NCBI RefSeq assembly: GCF_947495995.1
Contig: NZ_CANMAX010000003.1
Span: forward strand, 124,001 to 188,000
Reading direction: 5' to 3'
Origin: an uncultured Tenacibaculum sp.
GTDB lineage: Bacteria; Bacteroidota; Bacteroidia; Flavobacteriales; Flavobacteriaceae
Length of the DNA stretch: 64,000 nucleotides
Each line of letters begins with the position of its first letter. Positions within the stretch are counted from its first letter, which is position 1. Under the pieces are notes generated by a model. The model had not been told where the DNA came from and made no database searches. It saw nothing but the letters and a program-made list of their open reading frames with translations. Of the stretch, positions 42,515 to 53,800 are shown piece after piece. A program made the translations under genes and the position numbers.

Positions 42515-43114
42515 CTATAAAATATAGTAAGTTAATATCTGACATGAAAAACCTAATAAAAAGCCTAAATAGACTTCTTTAGGTGTGTGAGCTTTAAGAT
42601 CTAATCTTGCAGTTGCTAAAAAACCTGAGAGTAACGTGAAAATTATGATTAAAGGAAGTAAAGAAGTATTGTAAATTAATTGTAGCGTTACAAAAAATCC
42701 AATTGCACTCCCCATAGAAAGTAAGTGTAAGCTTGTTTTTACTTTTACAAAGAAGATAAAATAGACAAAAATTAAGGCTAATAAGGTTCCAAAAAACAGG
42801 TAAGATAAATCACTGTATTTTGAAAACTGACTAAAAAAACGGCCTAAGAAAAGAAAAATACACATCATTACAAAAAGTGGTATTTTTCGTTCTTTAATAG
42901 TACTTACTTCAAAAGAATCGATCTTTTTTGTCAACTTTAATACGATTAGTAACAGCATTGGAAATAAATAAGTAGTAACAAAAACAGTAAATAATAAATA
43001 CAGCTGTTCTCGAATACTCACTTGATTAGCAGTGACAATAAAATACGTTAATATACCTATGGTTGGCATTACCACAGGATGTAATATTGTAGATAAAATT
43101 TTCTGCCAATTCAT
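42515..43114 (-). CDS. PAP2 superfamily-like membrane protein
   Basis: A 199-residue membrane protein with about six helices. The stretch VKVKTSLHLLSMGSAIG (about 123-139) with His130 and the segment ARLDLKAHTPKEVYLG (about 168-183) with Arg and His resemble motifs 2 and 3 of PAP2 phosphatases, but the first motif (KxxxxxxRP) is not clear. It may be a divergent phosphatase on lipid pyrophosphates or an inactive relative. The start overlaps the rpoN stop by one base (TAATG). Confidence 0.75.
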   Translation of the reverse strand: MNWQKILSTILHPVVMPTIGILTYFIVTANQVSIREQLYLLFTVFVTTYLFPMLLLIVLKLTKKIDSFEVSTIKERKIPLFVMMCIFLFLGRFFSQFSKYSDLSYLFFGTLLALIFVYFIFFVKVKTSLHLLSMGSAIGFFVTLQLIYNTSLLPLIIIFTLLSGFLATARLDLKAHTPKEVYLGFLLGFSCQILTYYIL

Positions 43115-44577
43115 TAAATTTCTTTTCTTAATCTTGCTACAGGAATATCCAATTGCTCTCTATATTTTGCTACTGTTCTTCTTGCTATAGGATATCCTTT
43201 TTCCTTTAAAATTTTAGATAGCTTTTCGTCTGTTAAAGGTTTACGCTTGTCTTCTTCAGCGATAACATTTTCTAGTATTTTCTTGATTTCCCTTGTTGAA
43301 ACATCTTCTCCTTGATCATTCTTCATAGATTCTGAGAAGAAGTCTTTAATCAATTTTGTTCCGTAGGGAGTAGAAACGTATTTACTGTTTGCAACTCTAG
43401 ATACTGTAGATACGTCCATGTTAATTTGATCAGCAATATCTTTTAAAATCATTGGTTTTAACTTACGTTCATCGCCAGTTAAAAAGTATTCATACTGATA
43501 ATGCATAATTGAGTTCATCGTAACCAACAAAGTTTGTTGACGTTGTTTAATAGCGTCTATAAACCATTTAGCGGCATCTAATTTTTGTTTGATGAACATT
43601 ACTGCGTCTTTCTGAGATTTACTCTTATCTTTCGAATTTTGATATCCTTTAAGCATCTCGTTGTATTCTCTAGATACGTGAAGTTCTGGAGCATTTCTAG
43701 AGTTTAACGTCAACTCTAATTTCCCGTCAATAATTCTAATCGTAAAATCAGGAACAATCTGTTCTGCAATTTTATTATTTCCTGCATAAGAACTTCCTGG
43801 TTTTGGATTCAATTTAGAGATTTCTCCAATAACTTCTTTAAGTTCTTCTTCATCGATGTTGAACTTATCTAAAAGTTTTTTGTAATGTTTCTTTACAAAA
43901 TGATCAAAAGCATCTTCTAAAACTTTTATAGCTAAAGCTCTACTTTTTGTTTCTGTTTTTGCTTTTAGCTGTATAATCAAACATTCTTTTAAATCTCTTG
44001 CACCAACACCAACAGGATCTAATCGTTGAACTACTTCAGTTAAAATTTTCTCTACTAATTCTTCTGTCGTAAATACATTCTGTGTGAATGCTAAATCATC
44101 AACTAAATCAATAATTTCACGTCGTATATAACCGCTATCGTCAATACTTCCAACTAAGAATTCAGCAATTAATCGCTCTTCATCGTTAATTCGAAATGTA
44201 TTTAACTGGTTTTTTAAAGATTGATGAAATGTTGTTCCTGCTGCATACGGAACTTGTTTTTCTTCATCATCAGCTGAGTAGTTGTTGCTTTGCGTTTTAT
44301 AACTAGGATACTCGTCGTCACTTAAGTATTCATCGATGTTTATATCTTCAGCATCGATCTTTTCATTTCCGGTATCATCGTATTCACTTTCATTGCTTAA
44401 GCTATCATCAAAATTATCAGCTTCTTCTTTTCCAGTATCTAACGCAGGATTCTCTTCGATTTCTTGTTTTAAACGTTCTTCGAAAGCCTGTGTTGGCAAT
44501 TGTATTAACTTCATTAACTGAATCTGTTGGGGAGACAATTTTTGAAGTAATTTCTGATGTAAACTTTGCTTTAACAT
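43114..44577 (-). CDS. rpoN: RNA polymerase sigma-54 factor RpoN
   Basis: A 487-residue sigma-54: N-terminal activator-interacting region I (LKQSLHQKLLQKLSPQQIQLMKLIQLP), an acidic region II (EEADNFDDSLSNESEYDD), core-binding domain (RLDPVGVGARDLKECL), and the C-terminal DNA-binding domain ending in the RpoN box (ARRTVAKYREQLDIP). All blocks are in order and of usual length. It is co-transcribed with the PAP2-like gene. A -7 element lies only six bases before the start, so the mRNA may be leaderless. No enhancer-binding activator is in the window. Confidence 0.97.
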   Translation of the reverse strand: MLKQSLHQKLLQKLSPQQIQLMKLIQLPTQAFEERLKQEIEENPALDTGKEEADNFDDSLSNESEYDDTGNEKIDAEDINIDEYLSDDEYPSYKTQSNNYSADDEEKQVPYAAGTTFHQSLKNQLNTFRINDEERLIAEFLVGSIDDSGYIRREIIDLVDDLAFTQNVFTTEELVEKILTEVVQRLDPVGVGARDLKECLIIQLKAKTETKSRALAIKVLEDAFDHFVKKHYKKLLDKFNIDEEELKEVIGEISKLNPKPGSSYAGNNKIAEQIVPDFTIRIIDGKLELTLNSRNAPELHVSREYNEMLKGYQNSKDKSKSQKDAVMFIKQKLDAAKWFIDAIKQRQQTLLVTMNSIMHYQYEYFLTGDERKLKPMILKDIADQINMDVSTVSRVANSKYVSTPYGTKLIKDFFSESMKNDQGEDVSTREIKKILENVIAEEDKRKPLTDEKLSKILKEKGYPIARRTVAKYREQLDIPVARLRKEI

Positions 44578-44582
44578 AATTA

Positions 44583-44590
44583 CAAATATA
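44583..44590 (-). promoter_or_regulatory. -7 element directly before rpoN
   Basis: Minus-strand TATATTTG matches TAnnTTTG and ends six bases before the rpoN ATG (44577), so transcription would start at the start codon or one base before. No TTG at the preferred distance. Confidence 0.5.
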
Positions 44591-44597
44591 TGAATTC

Positions 44598-44636
44598 GAT
44601 GAAAAAGAAAATCGCCATTCTTAAGGAAGAATGACG
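44598..44636 (-). terminator. Terminator after asnS
   Basis: Minus-strand stem CGTCATTCTT / AAGAATGGCG (one G-U) with a CCTT loop, followed by ATTTTCTTTTT. It lies 28 bases past the asnS stop and just upstream of the rpoN -7 element. Confidence 0.7.
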
Positions 44637-44664
44637 ATGATCTTGTTAATATATCACTGTAGAA

Positions 44665-46098
44665 TTAAAATTCTGCATTTTGTGGTGTTCTAGGGAAAGG
44701 AATAACGTCTCTAATATTACTCATACCAGTTGTGAATAATACTAAACGTTCAAAACCTAAACCGAAACCAGAATGTACTGCTGTACCAAATTTTCTAGTA
44801 TCTAAGTACCACCATAATTCTTCTTCAGGAATATCTAAAGCAGCCATTTTTTCTTTTAATACATCTAAACGCTCTTCTCTTTGAGCTCCACCAACCATTT
44901 CTCCAATTCCAGGGAATAAAACATCCATAGCTCTTACTGTTTTTCCATCGTCATTTAAACGCATATAGAATGCTTTAATTTTCGCTGGATAATCGAATAA
45001 GATTACAGGACATTTAAAGTGCTTTTCTACTAAGTAACGCTCATGTTCTGATTGTAAATCTGCTCCCCACTCGTTAATAGGAAATTGAAATTTTTTCTTT
45101 TTGTTAGGTTTAGAATTACGTAAAATATCGATAGCTTCAGTATAAGAAACACGTTTAAAGTTATTATCTACAACAAACTTTAACTTTTCAATTAAAGACA
45201 TTTCGCTTCTTTCAGCTTGTGGCTTTGTTTTTTCTTCTTGTAAAAGTCTGTTTTCTAAGAACTCTAAATCATCTTTACAGTTATCTAAAACATATTGTAA
45301 AACATACTTAATGAAATCTTCAGATAAATCCATGTTTGCATCTAAATCGTAGAATGCAACTTCAGGTTCGATCATCCAGAATTCTGCTAAGTGTCTTGTT
45401 GTATTAGAATTTTCAGCTCTAAATGTTGGTCCGAATGTATATACTTTACCTAATCCCATTGCATAGGTTTCAGCTTCTAACTGTCCAGATACGGTTAAGT
45501 TAGTTTGCTTACCAAAGAAATCTTGACTATAATCTACTTCACCTTCTTCGTTTAATGGTGCTTTGTTTGGTTCAAAGTTGGTCACTTTAAACATTTCACC
45601 AGCTCCTTCAGCATCAGAACCTGTAATAATAGGTGTATTTACATAATAAAATCCGTTTTGCTGAAAGTATTGATGTACAGCAAAAGAAAGTGCAGAACGC
45701 ACACGCATTACAGCACTAAATGTATTTGTACGAACTCTTAAGTGAGCATTTTCACGTAAAAATTCTAAACTGTGTCTTTTAGGTTGAATAGGATATTCAT
45801 CTGGATTCGAATCTCCTAAAATTTCTAAATTGTTTACTTGAACTTCAACTGATTGACCTTTACCCTGGCTCTCTACTAAAGTTCCTTTTATTGCAACAGC
45901 AGCACCAGTAGTAATTCTTTTTAATAAAGCTTCATCAGTATTTTCAAAATCAACAACACATTGAATATTCTTAATAGTAGAACCATCATTTAATGCTATA
46001 AAACGATTACTTCTAAAGGTTCTTACCCAACCTTTCACACATACTTCTTGTAAAAACTTCTCTGAGTTTAAAAGCTCTTTTACACTACTTGTTGTCAT
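44665..46098 (-). CDS. asnS: Asparaginyl-tRNA synthetase
   Basis: Class II aminoacyl-tRNA synthetase charging tRNA-Asn. The protein has the N-terminal OB-fold anticodon-binding domain ([22 protein letters not shown]), motif 2 region ([26 protein letters not shown]) and motif 3 ([12 protein letters not shown]), and ends [10 protein letters not shown], the usual C-terminus of bacterial AsnRS. I take the ATG at 46098 ([10 protein letters not shown], 477 residues) rather than one ten codons upstream; the upstream candidate falls next to the promoter's start point. Confidence 0.97.
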   Translation of the reverse strand: MTTSSVKELLNSEKFLQEVCVKGWVRTFRSNRFIALNDGSTIKNIQCVVDFENTDEALLKRITTGAAVAIKGTLVESQGKGQSVEVQVNNLEILGDSNPDEYPIQPKRHSLEFLRENAHLRVRTNTFSAVMRVRSALSFAVHQYFQQNGFYYVNTPIITGSDAEGAGEMFKVTNFEPNKAPLNEEGEVDYSQDFFGKQTNLTVSGQLEAETYAMGLGKVYTFGPTFRAENSNTTRHLAEFWMIEPEVAFYDLDANMDLSEDFIKYVLQYVLDNCKDDLEFLENRLLQEEKTKPQAERSEMSLIEKLKFVVDNNFKRVSYTEAIDILRNSKPNKKKKFQFPINEWGADLQSEHERYLVEKHFKCPVILFDYPAKIKAFYMRLNDDGKTVRAMDVLFPGIGEMVGGAQREERLDVLKEKMAALDIPEEELWWYLDTRKFGTAVHSGFGLGFERLVLFTTGMSNIRDVIPFPRTPQNAEF

Positions 46099-46125
46099 TA
46101 TAAATAGGTTAACAAAATTGAGCAA

Positions 46126-46155
46126 CAAATATAATTTATTAAGAAGAATTTACAA
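46126..46155 (-). promoter_or_regulatory. asnS promoter, full Bacteroidota consensus
   Basis: Minus strand: TTG (complement of CAA at 46153-46155), exactly 19 bases, TATATTTG (46126-46133). Predicted start near 46120, about 22 bases before the asnS ATG. Confidence 0.8.
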
Positions 46156-46297
46156 CATTCTTTAAGAACTACTTGGGGGAGTTCTTTAAAAAAAAGACTT
46201 AAAACGATTTTGTATTTATAATTACAGTTACCAATACTTTGTATAATAAAATATAGAAAAGATTGTTATAGTATCGTAGTAGTACATATATATCTGA

Positions 46298-46357
46298 AAG
46301 ATAATACAACCAAATTATCTTATTATCATAAGGCTTTCATTCGTTGAAAGCCTTTTT
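46298..46357 (+). ncRNA. Candidate 3' end of a small RNA: tandem hairpins with terminator
   Basis: AAGATAAT (46298-46305) pairs perfectly with ATTATCTT (46314-46321) around an ACAACCAA loop; nine bases later AAGGCTTTCA (46330-46339) pairs perfectly with TGAAAGCCTT (46345-46354), followed by TTTTTT. The second is a clear plus-strand terminator although no plus-strand gene precedes it. A weak promoter (TTG at 46210-46212 and TACTTTG at 46235-46241) could produce an RNA of about 110 bases. The terminator is good; the RNA itself is inferred. Confidence 0.4.
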
Positions 46358-46564
46358 TAATTGTCTTTTTTCAAAACTATAAATTACCCATTTCTAGGTA
46401 TTTACTAATACAGATTTTGAGTTTAGATTTGATAAGTATAGTTTATCTGGATTAATAAAGAGCTCTTAAATGATCTGATAAACGAGTTTAGGGAAAATGT
46501 TGAAAAAGGTAATACCGAAATAGAAATTTGTCTTCAATAGATTGTATTATTTGTATAGAATAAT

Positions 46565-46601
46565 CAAAAAAAGCACACTTTTTAAAAGTGTGCTTTTTTA
46601 A
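46565..46601 (-). terminator. Terminator after RND permease gene
   Basis: AAAGCACACTTTT pairs with AAAAGTGTGCTTT with A- and T-runs on both sides. Located 22 bases past the permease stop on the minus strand; could act on both strands. Confidence 0.88.
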
Positions 46602-46622
46602 TTTTATAAGTTGAAATAGAAA

Positions 46623-48986
46623 CTATTTTTTCTCTTTTGGTGGGAAAATTTTAAAGTTAGTTTCTTTTAATACTTTCTGATTGGCAATTTTTCTTTCAAA
46701 AGAAAGTAGTAATGATGGTAATAATAACAGGTTAGAAACCATAGCTAATAATAACGTTACTGAAACTAAACCTCCTAAGGCAATAGTTCCACCAAAACTT
46801 GATACTGTAAATACTAAGAAACCGAAGAATAGTACAATTGAAGTATAGAACATACTTACCCCAGTTTCACGTAATGCAGCATAAACTGCAGGCTTTATTC
46901 TCCAGTTATTGGCTAACAATTCCTGTCGGTATTTTGCAAGGAAATGTATGGTGTCATCAACAGATATTCCGAAAGCAATACTAAATACTAAAATCGTAGA
47001 TGGTTTTATAGGAATGTCGAAGAATCCCATTAAACCAGCAGTAATTAGTAATGGTAACATATTAGGAATTAATGATATTAAAATCATTTGTGGAGATCTA
47101 AACATCCAAGCCATAAAGATAGAGATCAATAATATTGCTAACGAAAGTGAAATAACTAAGTTTTTAATTAAGTAGTTTGTTCCTTTCAAGAATACTAAAG
47201 CTTTTCCTGTCATGGACACGCTAAACTTATCTCCTTTGAATTGCTTTTGGATTACCGCATTTAATCGGTCTTGGATAATGTCCATTTTATCAGTACCAAT
47301 ATCTTTCATGAAGGTAGTTATACGAGCATAACGACCAGTGCTATCAACAAAGTTTTTAAGCATACCAGAATTGCTAGTCGAATTCTTAGTATATGCAAAA
47401 ATGTAACTCTTTTCTTGACTTGTAGGTAATTGATAATATTTCGGATTTCCGTTGTAAAAAGCTTGCTTAGAATATTTCACAAGGTTGTTTACAGAAATTG
47501 GTTTTGAAAGTTCAGGGAACGTTTCAATAGTTTCATTAAGCTTTTCCATCTTTTTAAGAGTAGAAAGCTTCATTACTCCTTTTTCTTTTTTGGTATCAAT
47601 TAAAATTTCTAAAGGCATAATACCACCAAACTCTTTTTCAAAGAACTTAATGTCTTTGTAGAATTGTTTTCCTTTGGGCATGTCTTCAATCAAACTACCA
47701 GAAACACGTATTTGATATAAACCAATCATACTTAAAATGATAATGATAACTGTGGTTATATATATGTAAATACGTTGTTTTTTCACCATTCTTTCCATCC
47801 AGTCTACAACATTTTCCATCCATCTTTTTTCAAGGTGATTTAAATGTTTTTTCTGCGGAAGTGGCATAAAGCTATACAGTATTGGAATAATTAGTAAGGC
47901 TAATATGAAAATACTGATGATATTTATCGATGCAAGAATACCAAACTCACGTAGTAATTTACTTTTAACAAAAACAAACGTAGCAAAACCAGAAGCTGTA
48001 GTAATGTTTGTCATTAACGTAGCATTACCAATTTTAGAAATTACACGTTGTAACGATTTTGCTTGATTACCGTGTTTTTTTACTTCTTGCTGATATTTAT
48101 TAATTAAGAAAACAGCATTAGGAACTCCAATTACAATAATTAATGGAGGAATTAAAGCTGTAAGTACAGTTAATTCGTAGCGTAGTAATCCAATAAATCC
48201 ATAAGCCCAAATAACTCCGATTGTTACTACTAATAGAGTGATAAAAGTGGCTCTGAAAGATCTAAAAAAGAAGAAGAAAATAATTGCTGTAATAAGTAAA
48301 GCTCCAAGGACAAAAATCCCCATTTCTTCCGCAATGTTTTTAGAATTTAAAGTTCTGATGTAAGGCATACCAGATACTTTTACTTCTAAATTATTGTCTT
48401 TTTTGAATTTATTAATTGCAGGAATTAAGTTTTCTTCGATGAACTGCGCACGTTCAGGTTTATTAACAATATCTTTCTTTAAGTATATTGCTGTTTGAAT
48501 AGTTCCTTCGTTGTTAAATAAAATATTCTCGTAAAAAGGAAGTTTTTCAAAAAGTTGAATCTTAATTTGATCTATTTCTTCTTGCTTTGTTGGTTCTTTT
48601 TCAAATAAAGGATCAACTACAAATTTTCTTTTTTTACGATCAGCTTTTAACTTCTTTATATCAGATATAGATACTGTAAACTCTACTTCTGGAGCAGCAT
48701 CTAACTGTCTAGCCAATTTATTCCAAGAATTAAATTTATCTAAAGAATAAAAAGTGCTATCCTTAATTCCTAAAATGATAAGGTTACCTTCTTCACCAAA
48801 AATTTCTAAGAATTTGTTATACTGAATATTCGCTTCGTGGTTTTCTGGTAAAAGGTTTGCTTCAGTGTAAGAAAATCTAACGTATTTGGATTGTGTAACT
48901 AATAAGGCAGTGATAATAACTATGGTAGTTAATACTAAGTAGCGATTACGTAAAATAAATCCTGCGATTTTAGTCCAAAAAGTCAT
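46623..48986 (-). CDS. RND superfamily (MMPL-type) permease
   Basis: A 787-residue protein with twelve helices in two groups: a single helix (about 15-33), a periplasmic domain, five helices (about 225-375), then again one helix (about 400-420), a second periplasmic domain and five helices (about 610-760). Segments such as NVVFLINKYQQEV-like (PNAVFLINKYQQE) and SIAFGISVDDTIHFLAKYRQE carry the conserved Asp pair of helix 4/10 in RND proteins. It belongs to the MMPL/hopanoid-transporter-like branch rather than AcrB. Cargo is unknown; lipids are typical for this branch. Confidence 0.9.
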   Translation of the reverse strand: MTFWTKIAGFILRNRYLVLTTIVIITALLVTQSKYVRFSYTEANLLPENHEANIQYNKFLEIFGEEGNLIILGIKDSTFYSLDKFNSWNKLARQLDAAPEVEFTVSISDIKKLKADRKKRKFVVDPLFEKEPTKQEEIDQIKIQLFEKLPFYENILFNNEGTIQTAIYLKKDIVNKPERAQFIEENLIPAINKFKKDNNLEVKVSGMPYIRTLNSKNIAEEMGIFVLGALLITAIIFFFFFRSFRATFITLLVVTIGVIWAYGFIGLLRYELTVLTALIPPLIIVIGVPNAVFLINKYQQEVKKHGNQAKSLQRVISKIGNATLMTNITTASGFATFVFVKSKLLREFGILASINIISIFILALLIIPILYSFMPLPQKKHLNHLEKRWMENVVDWMERMVKKQRIYIYITTVIIIILSMIGLYQIRVSGSLIEDMPKGKQFYKDIKFFEKEFGGIMPLEILIDTKKEKGVMKLSTLKKMEKLNETIETFPELSKPISVNNLVKYSKQAFYNGNPKYYQLPTSQEKSYIFAYTKNSTSNSGMLKNFVDSTGRYARITTFMKDIGTDKMDIIQDRLNAVIQKQFKGDKFSVSMTGKALVFLKGTNYLIKNLVISLSLAILLISIFMAWMFRSPQMILISLIPNMLPLLITAGLMGFFDIPIKPSTILVFSIAFGISVDDTIHFLAKYRQELLANNWRIKPAVYAALRETGVSMFYTSIVLFFGFLVFTVSSFGGTIALGGLVSVTLLLAMVSNLLLLPSLLLSFERKIANQKVLKETNFKIFPPKEKK

Positions 48987-49001
48987 CTAAAAAAATTTGT
49001 G

Positions 49002-49009
49002 CAAAGGTA
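49002..49009 (-). promoter_or_regulatory. -7 element of RND permease gene
   Basis: Minus-strand TACCTTTG, a perfect TAnnTTTG, 15 bases before the ATG. The region upstream is T-rich but lacks a TTG at 17-19 bases. Confidence 0.5.
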
Positions 49010-49029
49010 ACTTAAAAAGATATAAAAAA

Positions 49030-49063
49030 TAAAAAAGAGCGTTTTTAAAAACGCTCTTTTTGT
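49030..49063 (-). terminator. Terminator after frr
   Basis: AAAAAGAGCGTTTTT pairs with AAAAACGCTCTTTTT, a perfect 15-base stem with almost no loop; minus-strand T-run follows. It closes the pyrH-frr transcript. Confidence 0.88.
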
Positions 49064-49082
49064 TAAAATATCTTGAAAAAGA

Positions 49083-49637
49083 TTAAACTGTCATTATTTC
49101 TTTCTCCTTAACTACTAATTTTTCGTCAATTTCTTTAACGAATTTGTCTGTTAAGGTTTGAACATCAGCTTCTGCATTTTTCTTCATGTCATCAGAAACG
49201 TCAAGTTTTTTGATTTCGTTATTAGCTTCTTTACGAGCATTTCTAACTCCAACTTTAGCACTTTCCGCTTCAGATTTTGCTTGTTTTGCTAGATCTTTAC
49301 GACGTTCTTCAGTTAATGGTGGTACATTAATGATAATATTTTCACCATTATTCATTGGGTTGAAACCTAAGTTGGCAATCATAATAGCTTTTTCAATCTC
49401 TTGTAACATGTTCTTTTCCCATGGTTGGATTGAGATTGTTCGAGCATCTGGAGTATTTACATTTGCTACTTGACCTAATGGAGTTTGAGATCCATAATAA
49501 TCAACTTGTACGTTAGCTAACATTGCTGGAGAAGCTTTACCTGCTCTAATACTTCTTAATTCTTTCTCTAAGTGAGAAATTGCATCAGTCATAGCTTCTT
49601 TCGTACTATCTATAATAAAATCAATTTCTTCAGTCAT
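49083..49637 (-). CDS. frr: Ribosome recycling factor
   Basis: Splits post-termination ribosomes together with EF-G. The 184-residue protein begins with the usual helical start and contains LEKELRSIRAGKASPAMLANVQVDYYGSQTPL (recognised in parts), ISIQPWEK and PPLTEERRKDLAKQAK, standard RRF blocks. It follows pyrH by 33 bases; the pair is co-transcribed. Confidence 0.97.
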   Translation of the reverse strand: MTEEIDFIIDSTKEAMTDAISHLEKELRSIRAGKASPAMLANVQVDYYGSQTPLGQVANVNTPDARTISIQPWEKNMLQEIEKAIMIANLGFNPMNNGENIIINVPPLTEERRKDLAKQAKSEAESAKVGVRNARKEANNEIKKLDVSDDMKKNAEADVQTLTDKFVKEIDEKLVVKEKEIMTV

Positions 49638-49670
49638 TTCTTTTATAATTTAATTAATCCAGAAAAGGAT

Positions 49671-50840
<1,170 letters not shown>

Positions 50841-53800
50841 ATGAAAAATTTTCAAAAATTTCAAAAACAATGTTTAAAGAGTTTGGTCTTGTCCATGCTT
50901 TTTATTGTTCAATTATCTCATGCAAGAGATATCTACGTTTCTAAGAATGGAAACGATGCTAATAATGGAAGTGCTACAGCTCCATTTTTAACGATTCAAA
51001 AAGCTTCTTCTATTGCACAACCAGGTGATGTTATCATTATTGGTGGAGGAACGTATGAAGAAACCATTAGACCAGCAAGATCTGGACGAGCAGGTTCTCC
51101 GATAGTCTACACAGCTAAGCAAGGTGAAAAAGTTATCGTATCTGCAATGCAAGCTTTACGAGGTTGGCAAAAAGACAATGGTGTAATTTATAAAACTAAA
51201 GTAGACTGGGATCTTGGTCAAGAAAATTTTGTAATGAATGGTAATGTTGCTATGGATTTAGCACGTTGGCCAAACAATACAGATGGAAAGCCTTTTACTT
51301 TAAATTCTTTGAGAAATGATGGCGGAAGTAACAAAAATGTATCTAATGGTGCGTTCTTAACTTCTTCTAAAATCCCAAATATTAACTGGAAAGGTGGAGC
51401 TATTTTCTTTTATGGTGATCGTCCTGGTTCTGGGTGGATTGCTTGGAAAGCTTTTATCACTTCAAGTTCTTCTGGAAGAGTAAATTTCAATTTAGATAAA
51501 AATCCAACTTGGATTAGAACTTTTCATGATCCTGCAAGTAAAGGCGATTTCTATTTAGAAGGAGTAAAAGGTGCTTTAGATTATCAAAATGAATGGTGGT
51601 TTAATAGTCAAACAAAAGAATTATTTGTACAAATGCCTAGTGGTGGTGCTCCAGTTAATGGAAAAGTACAAATGAGAAGACGTAAAGTTACTATTGATTT
51701 AAACCAGAGAAATTTTATTGAAATTAAAAACCTAGCTGTTTTCGGTGGAGCTATTCTAATGAAATCAAACTCTAATAACAATAGATTGTATAAGGTTTCT
51801 TCTTTCTATGGAAATCATACGCAAGGAATTTTCAAAGGTTTCAATGCTGGAAAACCAAGTGTAGAAGTTAATGGGAAAAACAATGTAGTAGAAAAATGTG
51901 AAATTGCTTTTAGTGCTGCTACTGGTGTTCGCTTAGGAGGAAACTCTAATAGATTAGTGAATAATTATATTCATGATTTTAATTATTTAGGTTCATATGA
52001 TGCTCCGTTAGTTGCAAGAGGTGGAACCGATAATAAAATTTTACGAAACACAATTTTTAATGCAGGTAGAGATGGAATCAATTTTAATGGAAATCGTTGT
52101 GAAATTGGTTACAATGACGTATCAAGAAGTAATTTAATTAACGACGATTGTGCACTTTTTTACACAGTTGGTGGTCCGCAAAATACAGAAATTCATCACA
52201 ATTGGTTTCACGATGCAGAGAGTAGAGGGAAGTTAAAAAAGGCAGCAGGAATTTATTTAGATAACGATGCTGAAGCTTTTTCTGTACATCATAATGTAGT
52301 TTGGAATGTTGAATGGACGAATGTTCAAATCAATTGGGATGGTAAAGATCTTGATATTTTCAATAATACATTAGTAAAAGCTAAAGGTGGAACCATGGGA
52401 GCTTGGCATAAAGCCGGGACTAAATTCACGAATGTTAAAGTTTGGAATAATATTACAGATAGAAAAGTAACAGATCAAGCAGGGAATCAAGAAACAGAAG
52501 TAACTTGGGAGCCTCAATCTGACAAACAAAATAATTTAATTGATAAGAATTCTTTTGTGAACCATGCTGGTAATAATTTCAAACTTAAAGCCAATGCCAA
52601 AGCTGTTGATTATGGTAGAGTAATTAACGGAATAACTAATGGATATAAAGGAAAAGCTCCTGATGTTGGTGCTTATGAACTTGGTGATAATTGGGTTCCT
52701 GGAATTAATTGGAATCCAGAATTCGGACCAACAGGTTTAGGTTGTTATGGTTTACCGGGGGAATCTTGTAATAATCCAGATACTGGTGGAGATACTTCTA
52801 GACCAGATGCGAACTTAGAGGATGGAATTTACTATATCGAAAACCCTTATGATAATAAGAAATTAAATAGTCCTAGCGGAAGAACAGTAGGTTTAGCAAA
52901 TACTTCAGCAAATAGTGCAAAATGGGAAATTGTAAAATCAGGAAACTATTATACAATTAAGAACTTAAGAAATAATGAGTATTTCGAAGTGCCATATGCT
53001 GCGTGTGAGAAAAATGATACAACTCAAAATCCGAATCTTAATTTCGGAACTTGGACAGGAGCTACAGCAAATCATCAAAAATGGAGTATTACTAAAGTAG
53101 GCGAGGATTACTTCCTTGAGCCTTTACACTGTACTAAAGTTGTAGATAGAAACAATGGAAATACAATGCATTTGTGGACTTTTCAAAAAGGAAATAAAAA
53201 TCAGAATTGGAAAATCGTAAGTGCAGAAGAAAAGTGTAATTTAAATTCTGAGTTAGTTAACTTAAAAATTTCTAATACTACTGAAACTTCTTTAACATTA
53301 GCTTTTGATGAAATTAAAAATGTTAGTACGTATGAATTACGTGCTTGGGTCAAAGGACAGTTTAACGGAAATATTAATACTCCAGCAGCTTTAGTTTATA
53401 AAGGTGGAAATTCTTCACCATTAACTATTGACGGACTTCAAGCTGGTACTCAATATACATTAGTTTTACGTGCAATTTGTGCTTCTGGAGGAACAACAAA
53501 GTTAGTTCAAATTGATGCGAATACATTACGAGGAAAAGAAGCTTGTGATGGACAAGTACTTATTGAAAATCTTAAAGTGAAAAGTAGTACAAATTCATCT
53601 ATAACTGTATTGTTTAAAGATCTGCTAAATGTAAGAACTTATGAATTAAGAGCGTGGCCAAAAGGACAGTTTACAGGAAATATAAACAGTCCAAAAGCTA
53701 CATCTTACAAAGGCTCTAGTACTCCAGAAATGACAATTGGAGGTTTACAACAAGGTAAAGAATATACTTTAGTGTTAAGAGCAATATGTAATGCAGGAGT

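Larger units (their letters stand above)
46099..46622. other. 524-base gap between asnS and RND permease gene
   Basis: Both flanking genes run on the minus strand. The gap holds the asnS promoter (46126-46155), a short AAGAACT / AGTTCTT hairpin (46163-46186), a pair of hairpins with a plus-strand T-run (46298-46357, candidate small RNA) and a terminator (46565-46601). No ORF above about 20 codons is convincing. Confidence 0.55.

Noticed and set aside
46163..46186. Hairpin AAGAACT / AGTTCTT upstream of asnS
   Set aside because: It lies upstream of the asnS promoter and is followed by A-residues on the plus strand and not by a T-run; it is unlikely to be a terminator or a leader structure.
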